Program-made: the position numbers and the translations under genes | From: JBICHN01 sp043101845 | GTDB lineage: Bacteria > Planctomycetota > Phycisphaerae > Phycisphaerales > UBA5793 | NCBI GenBank assembly: GCA_043101845.1 | Contig: JBICHN010000002.1 | Span: forward strand, 868,001-932,000 | Direction: 5' to 3' | DNA: 64,000 nt | Notes under the pieces: model-generated | Seen by the model: only the letters and a program-made list of their open reading frames with translations | What the model was told of the DNA's origin: nothing | The model's database searches: none | Part shown: piece by piece, positions 1-8,689 of the stretch | Layout of the letters: every line of letters starts with the position of its first letter | How positions within the stretch are numbered: the stretch's first letter is position 1

Positions 1-764
1 ACCGTGAGGTCTTCGAGACGACGGCCGATGATCATCGAATAGATCGGCACCGTGCCGATCGGGACTGTCGAATGCCGGCAGATCGCGTCGCGACACGCGT
101 CGAGGTCGCCGCCCGTCGACAGATCCATACAGGTGTCCGCGCCCCAGCGGATCGCCCAGTCGAGCTTCTCGAGTTCCTCGTCCGTCCCCGACGAGACCGG
201 CGACGCGCCCATGTTCGCGTTGATCTTCGTGCGCGACGCGCGGCCGATCGCCATCGGATCAAGCCGGTGCTCGAGATGAACCCGGTTCGCCGGGATGACC
301 ATGCGCCCCGCCGCGACCTCGTCGCGCACCTGCGCTTCGGTGAGGTGCGGCTCGCGTTCGGCGACGCGCTCCATCTCACGCGTGATCACGCCGAGCCGCG
401 CCTGCTCGAGTTGCGTGACCGGCGCGAAGTCGGCGGGATACTCGACCCGCCGCGTCACGCCGCGCGCATCAGTGAATAGAACCTCGCCGACGCCGGCCTC
501 GAATGATCGCTCCTCGGCCCGGTCGTCGACAATCTCCGCCGACCACCCGTCGGGGAGGAAATCCCACGCCGTCTTCTCCGACGGCGCCGGCATGCCCGGC
601 GTGTCGGGCGACGAGTACGCGAGCGCTCCGCCGAGATCAGCTGCGTTGGCGAACGACCCGGGGTTCGTCGTGTTCTCATCACTTCCCGGGTTCGCGGCGC
701 CGCGCGACGGCGGCGCGTACGCGTAGCGGGCGTCGGTCTTCGTCGTCGCATCTCGCTGGATCAT
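1..764 (-). CDS. thiC: Phosphomethylpyrimidine synthase ThiC, 5' part only (runs off the left edge)
   Basis: This is the N-terminal 254 residues of ThiC, the radical-SAM enzyme that rearranges aminoimidazole ribotide into the HMP-phosphate pyrimidine of thiamine in the cytoplasm. Seen directly: the family block NANMGASPVSS at about residues 182-192, followed by WAIRWGADTCMDLSTGGD at about 204-220 and a VPIGTVPIYSM stretch near 235-244. The C-terminal Fe-S cysteine motif lies outside the window. The ATG at 764 is preceded by GGGAG. The first 60 residues are variable and low in conserved motifs, as in other ThiC proteins with an N-terminal extension. A TPP riboswitch lies about 80 bases upstream on the same strand, so expression should fall when thiamine pyrophosphate is abundant. 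Confidence 0.96.
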   Translation of the reverse strand, partial: MIQRDATTKTDARYAYAPPSRGAANPGSDENTTNPGSFANAADLGGALAYSSPDTPGMPAPSEKTAWDFLPDGWSAEIVDDRAEERSFEAGVGEVLFTDARGVTRRVEYPADFAPVTQLEQARLGVITREMERVAEREPHLTEAQVRDEVAAGRMVIPANRVHLEHRLDPMAIGRASRTKINANMGASPVSSGTDEELEKLDWAIRWGADTCMDLSTGGDLDACRDAICRHSTVPIGTVPIYSMIIGRRLEDLT

Positions 765-839
765 CTGGGCGCTCCCTCGCGGATGAGGAGGAGGTGAGTG
801 AGGAACGCCCGGCGGGCAGGAATGAGCTCAACACATGCG

Positions 840-930
840 GTCTCGCGTTCCCTACGCCGGTACGAACCGGGTCAGGTTCAACGGGTGCGTCTCAGCGATG
901 GCCGAACGAGTGGCCGCCGCGCCCCGAGCG
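840..930 (-). promoter_or_regulatory. TPP (thiamine pyrophosphate) riboswitch
   Basis: Read on the minus strand, the region contains the two signature stretches of the THI element: GCTGAGA, and then CGTTGAACCTGACCCGG followed by TACCGGCGTAGGGAA. A CTCG/CGAG closing stem (about 928-925 and 845-842) supports the P1 helix. It sits in the leader of thiC. A candidate -10 box, TACGAT, lies just upstream at 949-944, so the aptamer would begin shortly after the transcription start. Whether control is by termination or by masking the ribosome site cannot be read with certainty. Confidence 0.95.
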
Positions 931-999
931 AATCGAACGCGTGATCGTAGACATCCGGCGCCGCGCAGCGAGCGCGGCGCCGGTCCACCTCGAGTCAAC

Positions 1000-2199
1000 T
1001 CAACCGTCGGCGACGATGGTCCGGAGAATCGGCCGCGAGTCGCATGACTCCGGGCAGCTTCCGGCCTCGATCGCCTGGAACACCACCCGCTGCCCCGCGA
1101 GATCGGGGGTGGTCAGCTCACAGCGGAGATGACCAAACGCGTCCGCCCGCCCGGCGCAGGCGACCCGAACGCCCGCCGAGGGTCCAAGTTCGCTCATGCC
1201 GCAGAACGGACCGAACGCGAGCGGCGTCGGACGCGCCGCCCGATCCGAGAAGGCGACCACCACCATCGAACCCGGTCGGGCGTTCGTCACCGTGATGATG
1301 GCCGGGCGCCCGGCGACGAGCGTCGTCGCCGAGAGCGTCACGCACTCGGGGACCACGCAGGCGAAGGTGACGAGCCCCCCGGCGTCGAACGAATGGACGC
1401 CGTCGAACGCTTCATTCGTAAGGATCACCTCGCCGAACCGCCCGCTGACGACGATTCGTCCGGTCGGATCGACATTGAGATCCGTCAGATTCGAAGTTCC
1501 GCTCGCGAGAAGGTCAACGAGCGCCCCGGTTTCATCAAAGCGGACGATCGATCCGTCCCACGAGGCGCCGAAGAGGTCGCCGTCCGCGTTCGCGCCGAGC
1601 GCCCGAACGGCGGCCGCGAGCGTAATCCGCCGCTCGAACGCGAGTGAGACAGGATCGAACACATCGACCGTGACCTCGTCGCCGTCGAGCGCATACACGA
1701 GTCCGTCGAGCCCGACGGTGAGGTCGATGTACCCCTGCCAGGTCTCGCCGAACGCCACGGCCTGGCGCTGGTTCGCGGTATCGAACCGCATGGCGCCGAC
1801 GCCGCCTTCAAAATCCTGGTCCGTGACGAAGACGAAGTCGCCGTACAGGTCGAGCCCGCCGAAGCTCACATTCGCGACGACGCCCCATTCCGGGTGACCG
1901 TGGTGTCCCCAGGCGTTGAGTTCCGGGTCGTAGACGCTGACGACCGGCTCCCAGGTGCCGTTGAGAACGACGGCGCGGCCGTCCCGGTCGACGATGACAT
2001 CCCGCGCGAATTCGGAGCCCGGCCGCCCGCCCGGATACGGGATGTCGAGGGTCTGTACGCGCGTGCCGTCCACCCGGTACTCGATCAGTTGTTCGTTCAG
2101 AGTGACGAGCAGATTACCCGGGGTGAAGGGCGCCGCGTACCCCGTGACCGGAAACGCGCATCCTGCGAACGCCATCCACCACACCGAAGTCTGACGCAT
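1000..2199 (-). CDS. Secreted beta-propeller-like protein with C-terminal beta module
   Basis: A 399-residue exported protein of unknown role. The chosen ATG at 2199 has AAGGAG nine bases upstream and opens a signal peptide (hydrophobic WWMAFAGCAFPVTGYAA); an ATG at 2253 would put 18 non-hydrophobic residues in front of it. The body contains repeated phrases such as GGLDLYGDFVFVTD, VGLDGLVYALDG and NADGDLFGASWDGSIVRF, the pattern of NHL/SMP-30-like propeller blades. After about residue 285 comes a cysteine-containing module (CVTLSATTLVAGRPAIITV, then GQRVVFQAIEAGSC) that resembles the C-terminal modules of the HAF proteins at 25915 and 47835. It is transcribed in the same direction as thiC but is separated from it by the riboswitch leader. 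Confidence 0.75.
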   Translation of the reverse strand: MRQTSVWWMAFAGCAFPVTGYAAPFTPGNLLVTLNEQLIEYRVDGTRVQTLDIPYPGGRPGSEFARDVIVDRDGRAVVLNGTWEPVVSVYDPELNAWGHHGHPEWGVVANVSFGGLDLYGDFVFVTDQDFEGGVGAMRFDTANQRQAVAFGETWQGYIDLTVGLDGLVYALDGDEVTVDVFDPVSLAFERRITLAAAVRALGANADGDLFGASWDGSIVRFDETGALVDLLASGTSNLTDLNVDPTGRIVVSGRFGEVILTNEAFDGVHSFDAGGLVTFACVVPECVTLSATTLVAGRPAIITVTNARPGSMVVVAFSDRAARPTPLAFGPFCGMSELGPSAGVRVACAGRADAFGHLRCELTTPDLAGQRVVFQAIEAGSCPESCDSRPILRTIVADG

Positions 2200-2927
2200 C
2201 GCGAACTCCTTGGGCGCGACGCTCGGGCGAAGAGCCGGAGTCGGCGCGATCATGGAGTATGGGGCCGGCGGCCCGAGGCGCCAGAAACTTCGTTCGAAAT
2301 AGCATCCGATTGAGGGTGTTCAACCGCGGCCAACTTCGCCGTTCGCATCGCGTCCGGGTGTTGTGGCTGATGCTCCGGGAAGCCAGAGGAAGGACAGCGC
2401 GCGAAGGAAGTAGGAGATTGGAGATTTCAGATCTGAAGTCTGAGATGCCAGATGCAGGTCAGGCTATTGCCTGCCGGTTGGGCGCCCAATCTCACCCGGC
2501 CATCCGATCGTCGCGAACGCCGCCCGATGAGGCGAGACCGGCCGTACAGGATATCCGCCCGATTCGCGCAAAAAGGTCGCCCGGCGGCCAGGTCGAATCG
2601 AAATCCGACAGCCGCCGGGCGGCGCGTGGGTTGGGAGAATCCGGCGACCGTTCGGCCAAACGACAGCCACCGATCGCCGGCTTCGCTTTCTCCTCAATGT
2701 CTCTTACCCGTATTGGGAGTCGAGGTTCACGGGTTCCGGGCAGATTCGTCGCAGATGAACGGTCCGCGCCGGGCGCGACCCGGGAATGACGAACCACTGC
2801 GTACGCACGAGCGAATCGCGGCGCGACGCCCGCAGGCGCCGCGCACGCGATTCGTGCCGTGGTGGTGGTTCATCAACAACTGCTTCGCTGACCTGTAACC
2901 TGCGGCGAGCGTACCCGCCGCGGTCCG
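2200..2927. repeat. Gene-poor spacer with one diverged copy of the composite 146-bp repeat
   Basis: About 2355-2490 is a diverged single copy of the unit that is tandemly repeated at 3711-4270: TTGTGGCTGATGCTCCGGG, then a GAGATTTCAGATCTGAA palindromic stretch, then CAGGTCAGGCTATTGCC. The remainder (2490-2927) has several overlapping open frames but no convincing codon pattern. One short plus-strand frame from ATG 2755 ends in RFVPWWWFINNCFADL and is discussed among the findings. Confidence 0.6.
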
Positions 2928-3530
2928 TCACACCGAAGCCTTCTGTCCCTGGTGAACGCCCTCGCCGATCTCTTCGATCGTCTTCCGGCAGAACGCGGGA
3001 AGATCGTCCGGACTGCGGCTCGTCGTGAGCCCCTCGTCCACGACCACTTCCTCGTCGACCCAGTTCGCGCCGGCGTTCATGAGGTCCGTCTTCACCGACG
3101 GATACGAAGTCATCTTGCGACCCTCGACGACCTCGGCCTCGATGAGCAGTTGCGGCCCATGGCAGATCGCGCTCACCGGCTTGCCGTCCTTGAAGAACGC
3201 GCGGATGAACTTGATCGCCTTCTCATTCATGCGAAGCGTGTCCGGATTCATGACGCCGCCGGGCAGAACGAGCCCGTCGTAGTCGTCCGGGTTCGCGTCG
3301 TCGAGTGTCTTGTCGACCTTGATCGACTCGCCCCAGTCGTCGCTGTTCCATCCTTTGATCGAGCCGGACTTCGGCGCGATGACCTCGGTCTTCGCGCCGG
3401 CGTTATCGAGCGCCTTCTTCGGCTCGAAGAGCTCGGACTGCTCAAAGCCGTCGGTCGCGAGAATGGCGACGCGGGCGCCCTTGACGCTCTCATCGTTGTT
3501 GTTCTGTTTCGTGTCGTTGTTCTTCGTCAT
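2928..3530 (-). CDS. DJ-1/PfpI family type 1 glutamine amidotransferase-like protein
   Basis: A 200-residue cytoplasmic protein of the PfpI/YhbO branch of the DJ-1 superfamily, linked to stress protection and to hydrolase or deglycase-type activities. Seen directly: the nucleophile elbow AICHGPQLLI with Cys123-His124, the upstream Glu in ATDGFEQSE (residue 30), and GLVLPGG near 86-92. The first 17 residues are a polar, asparagine-rich tail not typical of the family. An AAGGA sequence precedes the ATG. It is a single gene between two repeat-bearing spacers. The family is secure; the substrate is not. Confidence 0.92.
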   Translation of the reverse strand: MTKNNDTKQNNNDESVKGARVAILATDGFEQSELFEPKKALDNAGAKTEVIAPKSGSIKGWNSDDWGESIKVDKTLDDANPDDYDGLVLPGGVMNPDTLRMNEKAIKFIRAFFKDGKPVSAICHGPQLLIEAEVVEGRKMTSYPSVKTDLMNAGANWVDEEVVVDEGLTTSRSPDDLPAFCRKTIEEIGEGVHQGQKASV

Positions 3531-3710
3531 GATGCGTGTGTCCTTTTCTTCGTGCAGTGTGGTGCGAGCCAGGTGATGTGGCGTACTCCATCCACAACCC
3601 CTGCTGCACGGTGAAGTGAAACACGCCGCTCTCCAGTAGAAACTAAGAGGCGTCCGCGCCCCGATCCGGTGAATTCGCGCTCATGTCGCCACGGGCGCCG
3701 AACAGGTTGG

Positions 3711-4270
3711 GGTGGCTGTGGCTGACGCGCGGGGAAGCCACAGAGGGGACGGCGCTTGAAGCAGGAGATTTGAAATCTGAGATTTGAGATCTGAAATCAC
3801 GCCGGTAGGTCAGGCTATTGCCTGACGGTTGTGCGCCGGCAGGACTCGATGCGTCGGGTGGCTGTGGCTGACGCTCGGGGAAGCCACAGGTGGGACAGCG
3901 CGCGGAGCGAGAGATTTGAAATCTGAGATTTGAGATCTGAAATCAGTCCGGTAGGTCAGGCTATTGCCTGCCGGTTGGGCGACCGCAGGACTCGATGCGT
4001 CGAGTGGCTGTGGCTGACGCTCGGGGAAGCCACAGGTGGGACAGCGCGCGGAGTGAGAGATTTGAAATCTCAGATTTGAAATCTGAAATCACGCCGGTAG
4101 GTCAGGCTATTGCCTGACGGTTGTGCGCCGGCAGGACTCGATGCGTCGGGTGGCTGTGGCTGAGGTTCGGGGAAGCCACAGGTGGGACGGCGCGCGAAGA
4201 TAAAAATTTGAAATCTCAGATTTGAAATTTGAAATCACTCCGGCAGGTCAAGCTCTTGCCTCACGCTTGC
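3711..4270. repeat. Tandem array of four 146-bp composite repeat units
   Basis: Four head-to-tail units begin at 3711, 3857, 4003 and 4149 (the last is truncated at about 4270, next to the stop codon of the DinB gene). Each unit has three parts: a hairpin GTGGCTGTGGCTGACGCTCG with a downstream AAGCCACAG; a run of ATTTGAAATCTGAGATTTGA-type words; and a second hairpin TCAGGC-TATT-GCCTGA followed by CGGTTGTGCG or CGGTTGGGCG. Units differ by point changes, often paired across the stems. Single or partial copies occur at 2355, 7937-8112, 8417-8540, 22745-22840 and 27720-27810. Confidence 0.95.
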
Positions 4271-4271
4271 G

Positions 4272-4811
4272 CTACCGCCGCGGCGTGATCACCGGCGGCA
4301 TCTCGAACGCCCGACGCAGATCGGTGATCTGCCCCGCGTGACATCCATTATGAAAGCAGAGGCGCAGCACGAGATCTTCGTGCGTCATCGACCCGTCGTG
4401 CCACGGCAACTCCTCGTCGAGTCTCGCGTCCGTCGCGTTCTCGACCGCTGCGGCGAAGCGATCGCACGCCGCCTCATACACCTCGACCGCTCGTTCGAGC
4501 GTCGGATAGATCGCGGGCTCGTCGACCGCGGTCGATCCGAAACAGACCGACTCGGTGTCGAACCGTTTCGCGTCGCCGCTCCGCCCGTCGCCCGATTTGA
4601 AATCCGCTTCCGGCAGCGGGGCGCCGTCAAACCGCTCCGCCACCCGGTGCATCGTGAGCGCGCAATGACCGAGGCACCACACGACATGGTTCGGCAGCCG
4701 CTCGAACTGGCGCGTGCGCGTGTGATCCGTGAAGTCGCGCGTGAAGCGGACGAAGAGCGGCTTCGTGGCGCGGATCGCGCCCGCGAGCGTCTCCTGACGG
4801 GACCGGGACAT
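4272..4811 (-). CDS. DinB superfamily protein (four-helix, metal-binding)
   Basis: A 179-residue member of the DinB/YfiT-like superfamily, four-helix-bundle proteins that bind a divalent metal through spaced histidines and include thiol transferases; most members have no defined reaction. Seen directly: WCLGHCALTMHR with His49, and the C-terminal FHNGCHAGQITDLRRAF with His154 and His158, the usual HxxQ-type end motif. It starts 49 bases after the stop of the DinB-type gene at 4860, on the same strand, so the two are probably co-transcribed. The superfamily name should not be confused with DNA polymerase IV, also called DinB, at 40638. Confidence 0.85.
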   Translation of the reverse strand: MSRSRQETLAGAIRATKPLFVRFTRDFTDHTRTRQFERLPNHVVWCLGHCALTMHRVAERFDGAPLPEADFKSGDGRSGDAKRFDTESVCFGSTAVDEPAIYPTLERAVEVYEAACDRFAAAVENATDARLDEELPWHDGSMTHEDLVLRLCFHNGCHAGQITDLRRAFEMPPVITPRR

Positions 4812-4859
4812 GAATCGCTCCTTTGCCGAAGATCGATCGACGACTCTCGATGCGTGCGG

Positions 4860-5402
4860 TCAATCCCGCTCCTCGGGCGGCGTCTTCGACGCGTCCGCCC
4901 ACGCGCCGCGCTGCCAGTAGTTGAAGCTCATCGGCCGCACCGGCGAGTTCGGCATGAGCTTCGCCGTGAGCGCGATCTGCCCCGCATGCCACGCGAAGCT
5001 CGTCACGACGCCGGCCCAGACCTCGCGCACCGTGATCGGCCCGTAGTCATGGTCGACCACTTCGCGGTCGAACTCGGCCTCGCCGAGCGACTCGAGGCGC
5101 TCGCGGCTCTGTTCGCGCACTTCGTGAAAGTACGAGATGAGCTCGGCCTTGCTCGGGAACTGGTCCGCCGTCGCCTCGCGCATCTGCACGCCGAACGGAA
5201 ACCGCGGCGGCTCCTCGAGCACGAGGTCGCGGACCCAGTTGTCCTCGACCTCGGCGATATGCCAGAGCTGCCACGCGATCGACACGCGGCCCTCGCCCGG
5301 GATCCACCGCATCTGGTTCGGCGAGAGCGGCTCGAGGTTCCGCATCATCAACGGCCGGCGGAACTCGAGGCCGGCCCAGATCGACTTGCCTTCAGGCGTC
5401 AT
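4860..5402 (-). CDS. DinB superfamily protein (first gene of a tandem pair)
   Basis: A 180-residue DinB-superfamily protein. The start is placed at ATG 5402 because AAGGA lies nine bases upstream and the residues before it are not conserved-looking. Seen directly: WQLWHIAEVEDNWVRD with His48 and a second motif FAWHAGQIALTAKL with His139, the expected metal-ligand spacing. It lies upstream of the second DinB-type gene with a 48-base gap; a third, more distant member is at 38380. The two neighbours are only weakly alike, so this is either an old duplication or two independent family members. Confidence 0.85.
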   Translation of the reverse strand: MTPEGKSIWAGLEFRRPLMMRNLEPLSPNQMRWIPGEGRVSIAWQLWHIAEVEDNWVRDLVLEEPPRFPFGVQMREATADQFPSKAELISYFHEVREQSRERLESLGEAEFDREVVDHDYGPITVREVWAGVVTSFAWHAGQIALTAKLMPNSPVRPMSFNYWQRGAWADASKTPPEERD

Positions 5403-5606
5403 GCCGCGGTCCTTACCGGACGGGGAGAAGGGGGCCCCGCGAAGGATTTCATTGACGGGAAGCCCAATATGCGTCAGGATATGGTGGGCTGGCGGTCGGG
5501 GTCGAACAAGCCAGGGCTCGCCCGCCGCCATATCATCTTCGCAGAATGTTCATCGACGGCCGCCGTTCGACGGCCGCGCAGAGAAGAAGACGGGAAGGTC
5601 ATCGCC

Positions 5607-6473
5607 ATGTCGCATCGCGGCGGACGGGTTCGTGGGTTCACCCTGATTGAACTGCTTGTCGTCATCTCCATCATCGCGCTGCTCATCGGCCTGCTTCTGC
5701 CGGCGCTGAGTCGCGCCCGCGACGCGGCCCGCACGGCCGAGTGCCTGAGCAACCTGCGGCAGCTCACCACGGCGAACACGATGTACATGGACGACTTCAA
5801 CGACGGCATCGCGATGAAGCGCGACATGGTCTCCGGTGAGCTTCATTTGAGCGCGAACTGGACGCACGGCGGTCGTTATGCCGTGGACGGAACAGGCATC
5901 CAGGGTCAGTTCCGCACCTTCCCGTGGCAGAAGCCGCTCAATCCTTATGCCGAGCCGAATAACCCCGCTTCAACGAAGGTCATTCGTGATCGCCAGGCGA
6001 TCGCCGACCCGGAGAAGTGGAACTTCCAGACCTTCGAATGCCCCGGCGATCGCAGCTTCAACTGGCAGGAGAACTACGACGAGGATGGCACGCGCCTCGA
6101 CGGCCGCAGCAGCTACCACGGCGTCGGCACGAGCTACCTCTACAACGACCACTGGTCGTGGTCGAAGAAGCGCGACTTCGCGTGGAACGACATCGCGAAC
6201 TTCCTCGAGAACGAGGATGGCATCCGCCGGTTCGAGCACGCCCGACTCACGAACGGCAGCCGCATGGTCCTCTTCATGGATGACCCGGCGGACTGGATGT
6301 TCGGCTTCCGCGAGCGTGTCGAGTCGGACTTCACGCACCACAACAATCCGGACAGCCACATGCTCGCGTTCTTCGACGGCCACGCGACCCAGACGAAGAT
6401 CGTCGGCGCCGACGGCGAAGTGCAGGCCTTCGCGCCCGAGTACACGATCCTGTTCGAGAATCAGCTGCGGTAA
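5607..6473 (+). CDS. Prepilin-type N-terminal methylation domain protein (planctomycete type)
   Basis: A 288-residue protein with a type IV prepilin-like leader: RGGRVRGFTLIELLVVIS, where cleavage by prepilin peptidase would fall after the Gly before Phe and leave Glu at position +5. The following IIALLIGLLLPALSRARDAAR is the signature of a very large planctomycete family of pseudopilin-like proteins. The C-terminal portion contains FECPGDRSFNWQ and a HHNNPDSHMLAFFDGHA block, the latter typical of the H-X9-DG C-terminal motif of these proteins. GGAAGG precedes the ATG at 5607 by eight bases. Its paralogue is at 6916. The exact role is unknown; the proteins are thought to be surface or secretion-system associated. 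Confidence 0.93.
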   Translation: MSHRGGRVRGFTLIELLVVISIIALLIGLLLPALSRARDAARTAECLSNLRQLTTANTMYMDDFNDGIAMKRDMVSGELHLSANWTHGGRYAVDGTGIQGQFRTFPWQKPLNPYAEPNNPASTKVIRDRQAIADPEKWNFQTFECPGDRSFNWQENYDEDGTRLDGRSSYHGVGTSYLYNDHWSWSKKRDFAWNDIANFLENEDGIRRFEHARLTNGSRMVLFMDDPADWMFGFRERVESDFTHHNNPDSHMLAFFDGHATQTKIVGADGEVQAFAPEYTILFENQLR

Positions 6474-6530
6474 GGGTGAGGGAGTTGACCGCTCGGCCGG
6501 GCAGGCCGCGGGCGGGACGGGAGAACCGTC

Positions 6531-6559
6531 TTGACTCGCGCCGACGGCCGTGGCATAGT
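6531..6559 (+). promoter_or_regulatory. Sigma-70-type promoter for the second prepilin-like gene
   Basis: TTGACT at 6531-6536 and CATAGT at 6554-6559 are separated by exactly 17 bases. This would give a leader of roughly 350 bases before the start codon at 6916. Confidence 0.6.
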
Positions 6560-6906
6560 GATTGAGAGCTTTCGGCGCGATTCGAACATTCGGTTCGGGT
6601 CGTGTTCGGGCGGTTCGCGCCCCCGAAAGCCGCAGGGATGTGCAGAGACGGAGTATCTCCGCGCCCGTGTTCGGCGCGGTTTCGATCGAAAACCGGAGAA
6701 GTGGTACCAGAGGCGTCGCTCGCCCGAGAAGACTCGGTACACCGGCGCTCGCGGCCCGCGGGGCGCGGCTTCGTTCGTGCACGGCATGAAAAGGTCGTCC
6801 GGGGCGCGAGACGAACGAAGAGGACCCGTGTCGTCGGGTCGCCGGCCGGACCGGTCAGTCACACCGGAGCGAGCGAGACGAAACGCCCGGAGAGCCAGCC
6901 AGAGGA
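6560..6906 (+). promoter_or_regulatory. Long putative 5' leader without a convincing gene
   Basis: The stretch between the promoter and the ribosome site at 6901-6907 holds no credible coding region, although arginine-rich frames remain open by chance. It has several GC-rich inverted stretches but no RNA family I recognise. Confidence 0.4.
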
Positions 6907-6915
6907 GTGTCCATC

Positions 6916-7827
6916 GTGCGCGCACCAAGAAGCCGTGACGGATTCACACTGATTGAACTGCTTGTCGTCATTTCCATCATCGCGCTGCTCATCGGCCTGC
7001 TCCTGCCGGCGCTGAGTCGCGCCCGCGACGCCGCCCGCATGGCGCAGTGCATGAGCAACCTGCACCAGATCAGCATCGCGAACCAGATGTACGGCGACGA
7101 CTTCAACGACGCGATTCCGATCGACCCGACCGTCTCCGCCGGCGGCTGGGGTCACATGTGGAAGAACTTCAACCACGGCGGCCGCTTCCAGGTCGAAGGA
7201 AGCCCGATCGCCCGCACCCACTCGCCCGTCCCGTGGAAGCGCCCGCTCAACCGCTACGCGCATCCGAACCTCGCCGCGGGAAGCGAGAACATGTTCAACG
7301 CCGGGTTCAACTACAACGACCTGCATGATCCGAACCAGTTCGATTTCCCGATCTTCGAGTGCCCGGCCGATCGCTCGTACAACTGGCAGGCCCGCTACGA
7401 ATCCGGTGAAGACCCCGCGATCTTCGTCGGCATGAGCAACTACCACGCGACCGGCACGAGCTACCTCTACAACGACATGTGGACGACGACGAAGAAGCGC
7501 GACTTCCCGTTCCAGCATGTCGCGGATCCGATCAGCGTGCCGAACAACAGCGACGGTGGCGAGGCGCTCGGCTACCTCCGTAACGCCCGCATAAAGTACG
7601 CGAGCCAGTTCATCATCTTCTTCGACGACCCGGCCGACTACGCCATGGGCAAGCACGAGCAGCCCCCGGCCGAGTACACCCACCACGGCACGGTGAACCG
7701 CCACTCGGTCAGCTTCTTCGACGGCCACGCGAAGCAGCTCGCCCTGCAGTTCGACAACGCCGGCCTCATCAAGCCGTGGACCGCCGAGTACTTCATCATC
7801 TTCCCCGAGCTCGGACGCGGAAACTGA
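6916..7827 (+). CDS. Prepilin-type N-terminal methylation domain protein, paralogue
   Basis: A 303-residue paralogue of the protein at 5607. GFTLIELLVVISIIALLIG is identical between the two, and the shared blocks FECPADRSYNWQ, GTSYLYNDMW and FFDGHAKQLAL confirm common ancestry. I place the start at GTG 6916 and not at GTG 6907, because GAGGAG at 6902-6907 is then a properly spaced ribosome site, whereas the earlier GTG would overlap it. The downstream hairpin at 7881 ends the unit. Together the pair may form two pseudopilin-like subunits of one surface structure. Confidence 0.92.
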   Translation: MRAPRSRDGFTLIELLVVISIIALLIGLLLPALSRARDAARMAQCMSNLHQISIANQMYGDDFNDAIPIDPTVSAGGWGHMWKNFNHGGRFQVEGSPIARTHSPVPWKRPLNRYAHPNLAAGSENMFNAGFNYNDLHDPNQFDFPIFECPADRSYNWQARYESGEDPAIFVGMSNYHATGTSYLYNDMWTTTKKRDFPFQHVADPISVPNNSDGGEALGYLRNARIKYASQFIIFFDDPADYAMGKHEQPPAEYTHHGTVNRHSVSFFDGHAKQLALQFDNAGLIKPWTAEYFIIFPELGRGN

Positions 7828-7880
7828 CAAACCGACGACCGCGCCATCGCTCGCGATGGATGGATCGACCAGCCAAAAAA

Positions 7881-7917
7881 CAACCGCGGCCCAACACGGG
7901 CCGCGGTTGTTCATTTT
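7881..7917 (+). terminator. Rho-independent terminator after the prepilin-like gene
   Basis: A 12-bp perfect stem CAACCGCGGCCC / GGGCCGCGGTTG with loop AACAC is followed by TTCATTTTC. It lies 54 bases after the stop codon at 7827. Confidence 0.9.
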
Positions 7918-7936
7918 CGACCGCGCGCACTCGGCG

Positions 7937-8625
7937 AAGGTCAGGCTCTGGCCTGACGGTCGGGCGCCCGCAGGACTCGATGCCCCGGGTGGCTGTGGCT
8001 GAGGCTCGGGGAAGCCACAGGTCGGACATCGCGCGATTCAGAGATTTGAAATCTGAGATTCGAGATTTGAGATTGGTTCGGTAGGTCAGGCTACTGCCTG
8101 CCGGTTGGGCGCACGCTCTTACATGCACCGTCCGCCCGACCCGAACCCCGCTCGACCACGCACACCCAACCGTTCGGCAACAGCCGAACCTACGAACACC
8201 AACCCCGTGGCCACGGCCTTCCAGGCCGTACGAATGGAACGACCGTGCGCTTGACGACGGAAGCGCTCGCCAACTCGCGCGCCGTCCGCCGCTCCGCACT
8301 GCCGGCACGGCAGTGACACACGGATCCACTCTTCGTCACGGACACACTCGTTCCATGCGCTGTGGGTTCCGCTGCGCTTCAACCACAGCCACCCATCCGT
8401 AGTTCGCTCGGCCCCCGGGTGGCTGTGGCTGAGGTTCGGGGAAGCCACAGGGGGGACGGCGCGCGATTCAGAGATCTGAGATCTGAGATTTGAGATTTGA
8501 GATTGGTTCGGTAGGTCAGGCTACTGCCTGATGATTCGGCGTGCGATCCTACGCGGGCCGTCCGTTCTACGCGAATCCCGCTCAACCACGAACGCCCAAA
8601 CGTTCGGCAAGAGCCGAACCTACGC
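7937..8625. repeat. Mosaic of REPIN-like inverted hairpin doublets
   Basis: No gene is visible between 7828 and 8689. The block holds a composite unit (7937-8112) whose last arm is also the left arm of an inverted doublet at 8079-8193; a second-family doublet with ACGGCC-type arms at 8206-8321; a GTGGCTGTGG-family doublet at 8360-8450; and another first-family doublet at 8510-8623. Each doublet has two hairpins in inverted orientation, about 90-118 bp from end to end. Confidence 0.9.
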
Positions 8626-8689
8626 GCCCTCGTTCCAACCGCTGTGCGTTCCGCGCCGCTCGCTTCACCCTCCCCCGTACAATCCGCCC

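Noticed and set aside
3711..4270. Regularly spaced repeats that could suggest a CRISPR array
   Set aside because: The whole 146-bp unit is repeated, with no unique spacers, and no cas genes are nearby.
6907..6915. GTG at 6907 as the start of the second prepilin-like gene
   Set aside because: It would overlap GAGGAG at 6902-6907, which is correctly spaced for the GTG at 6916.
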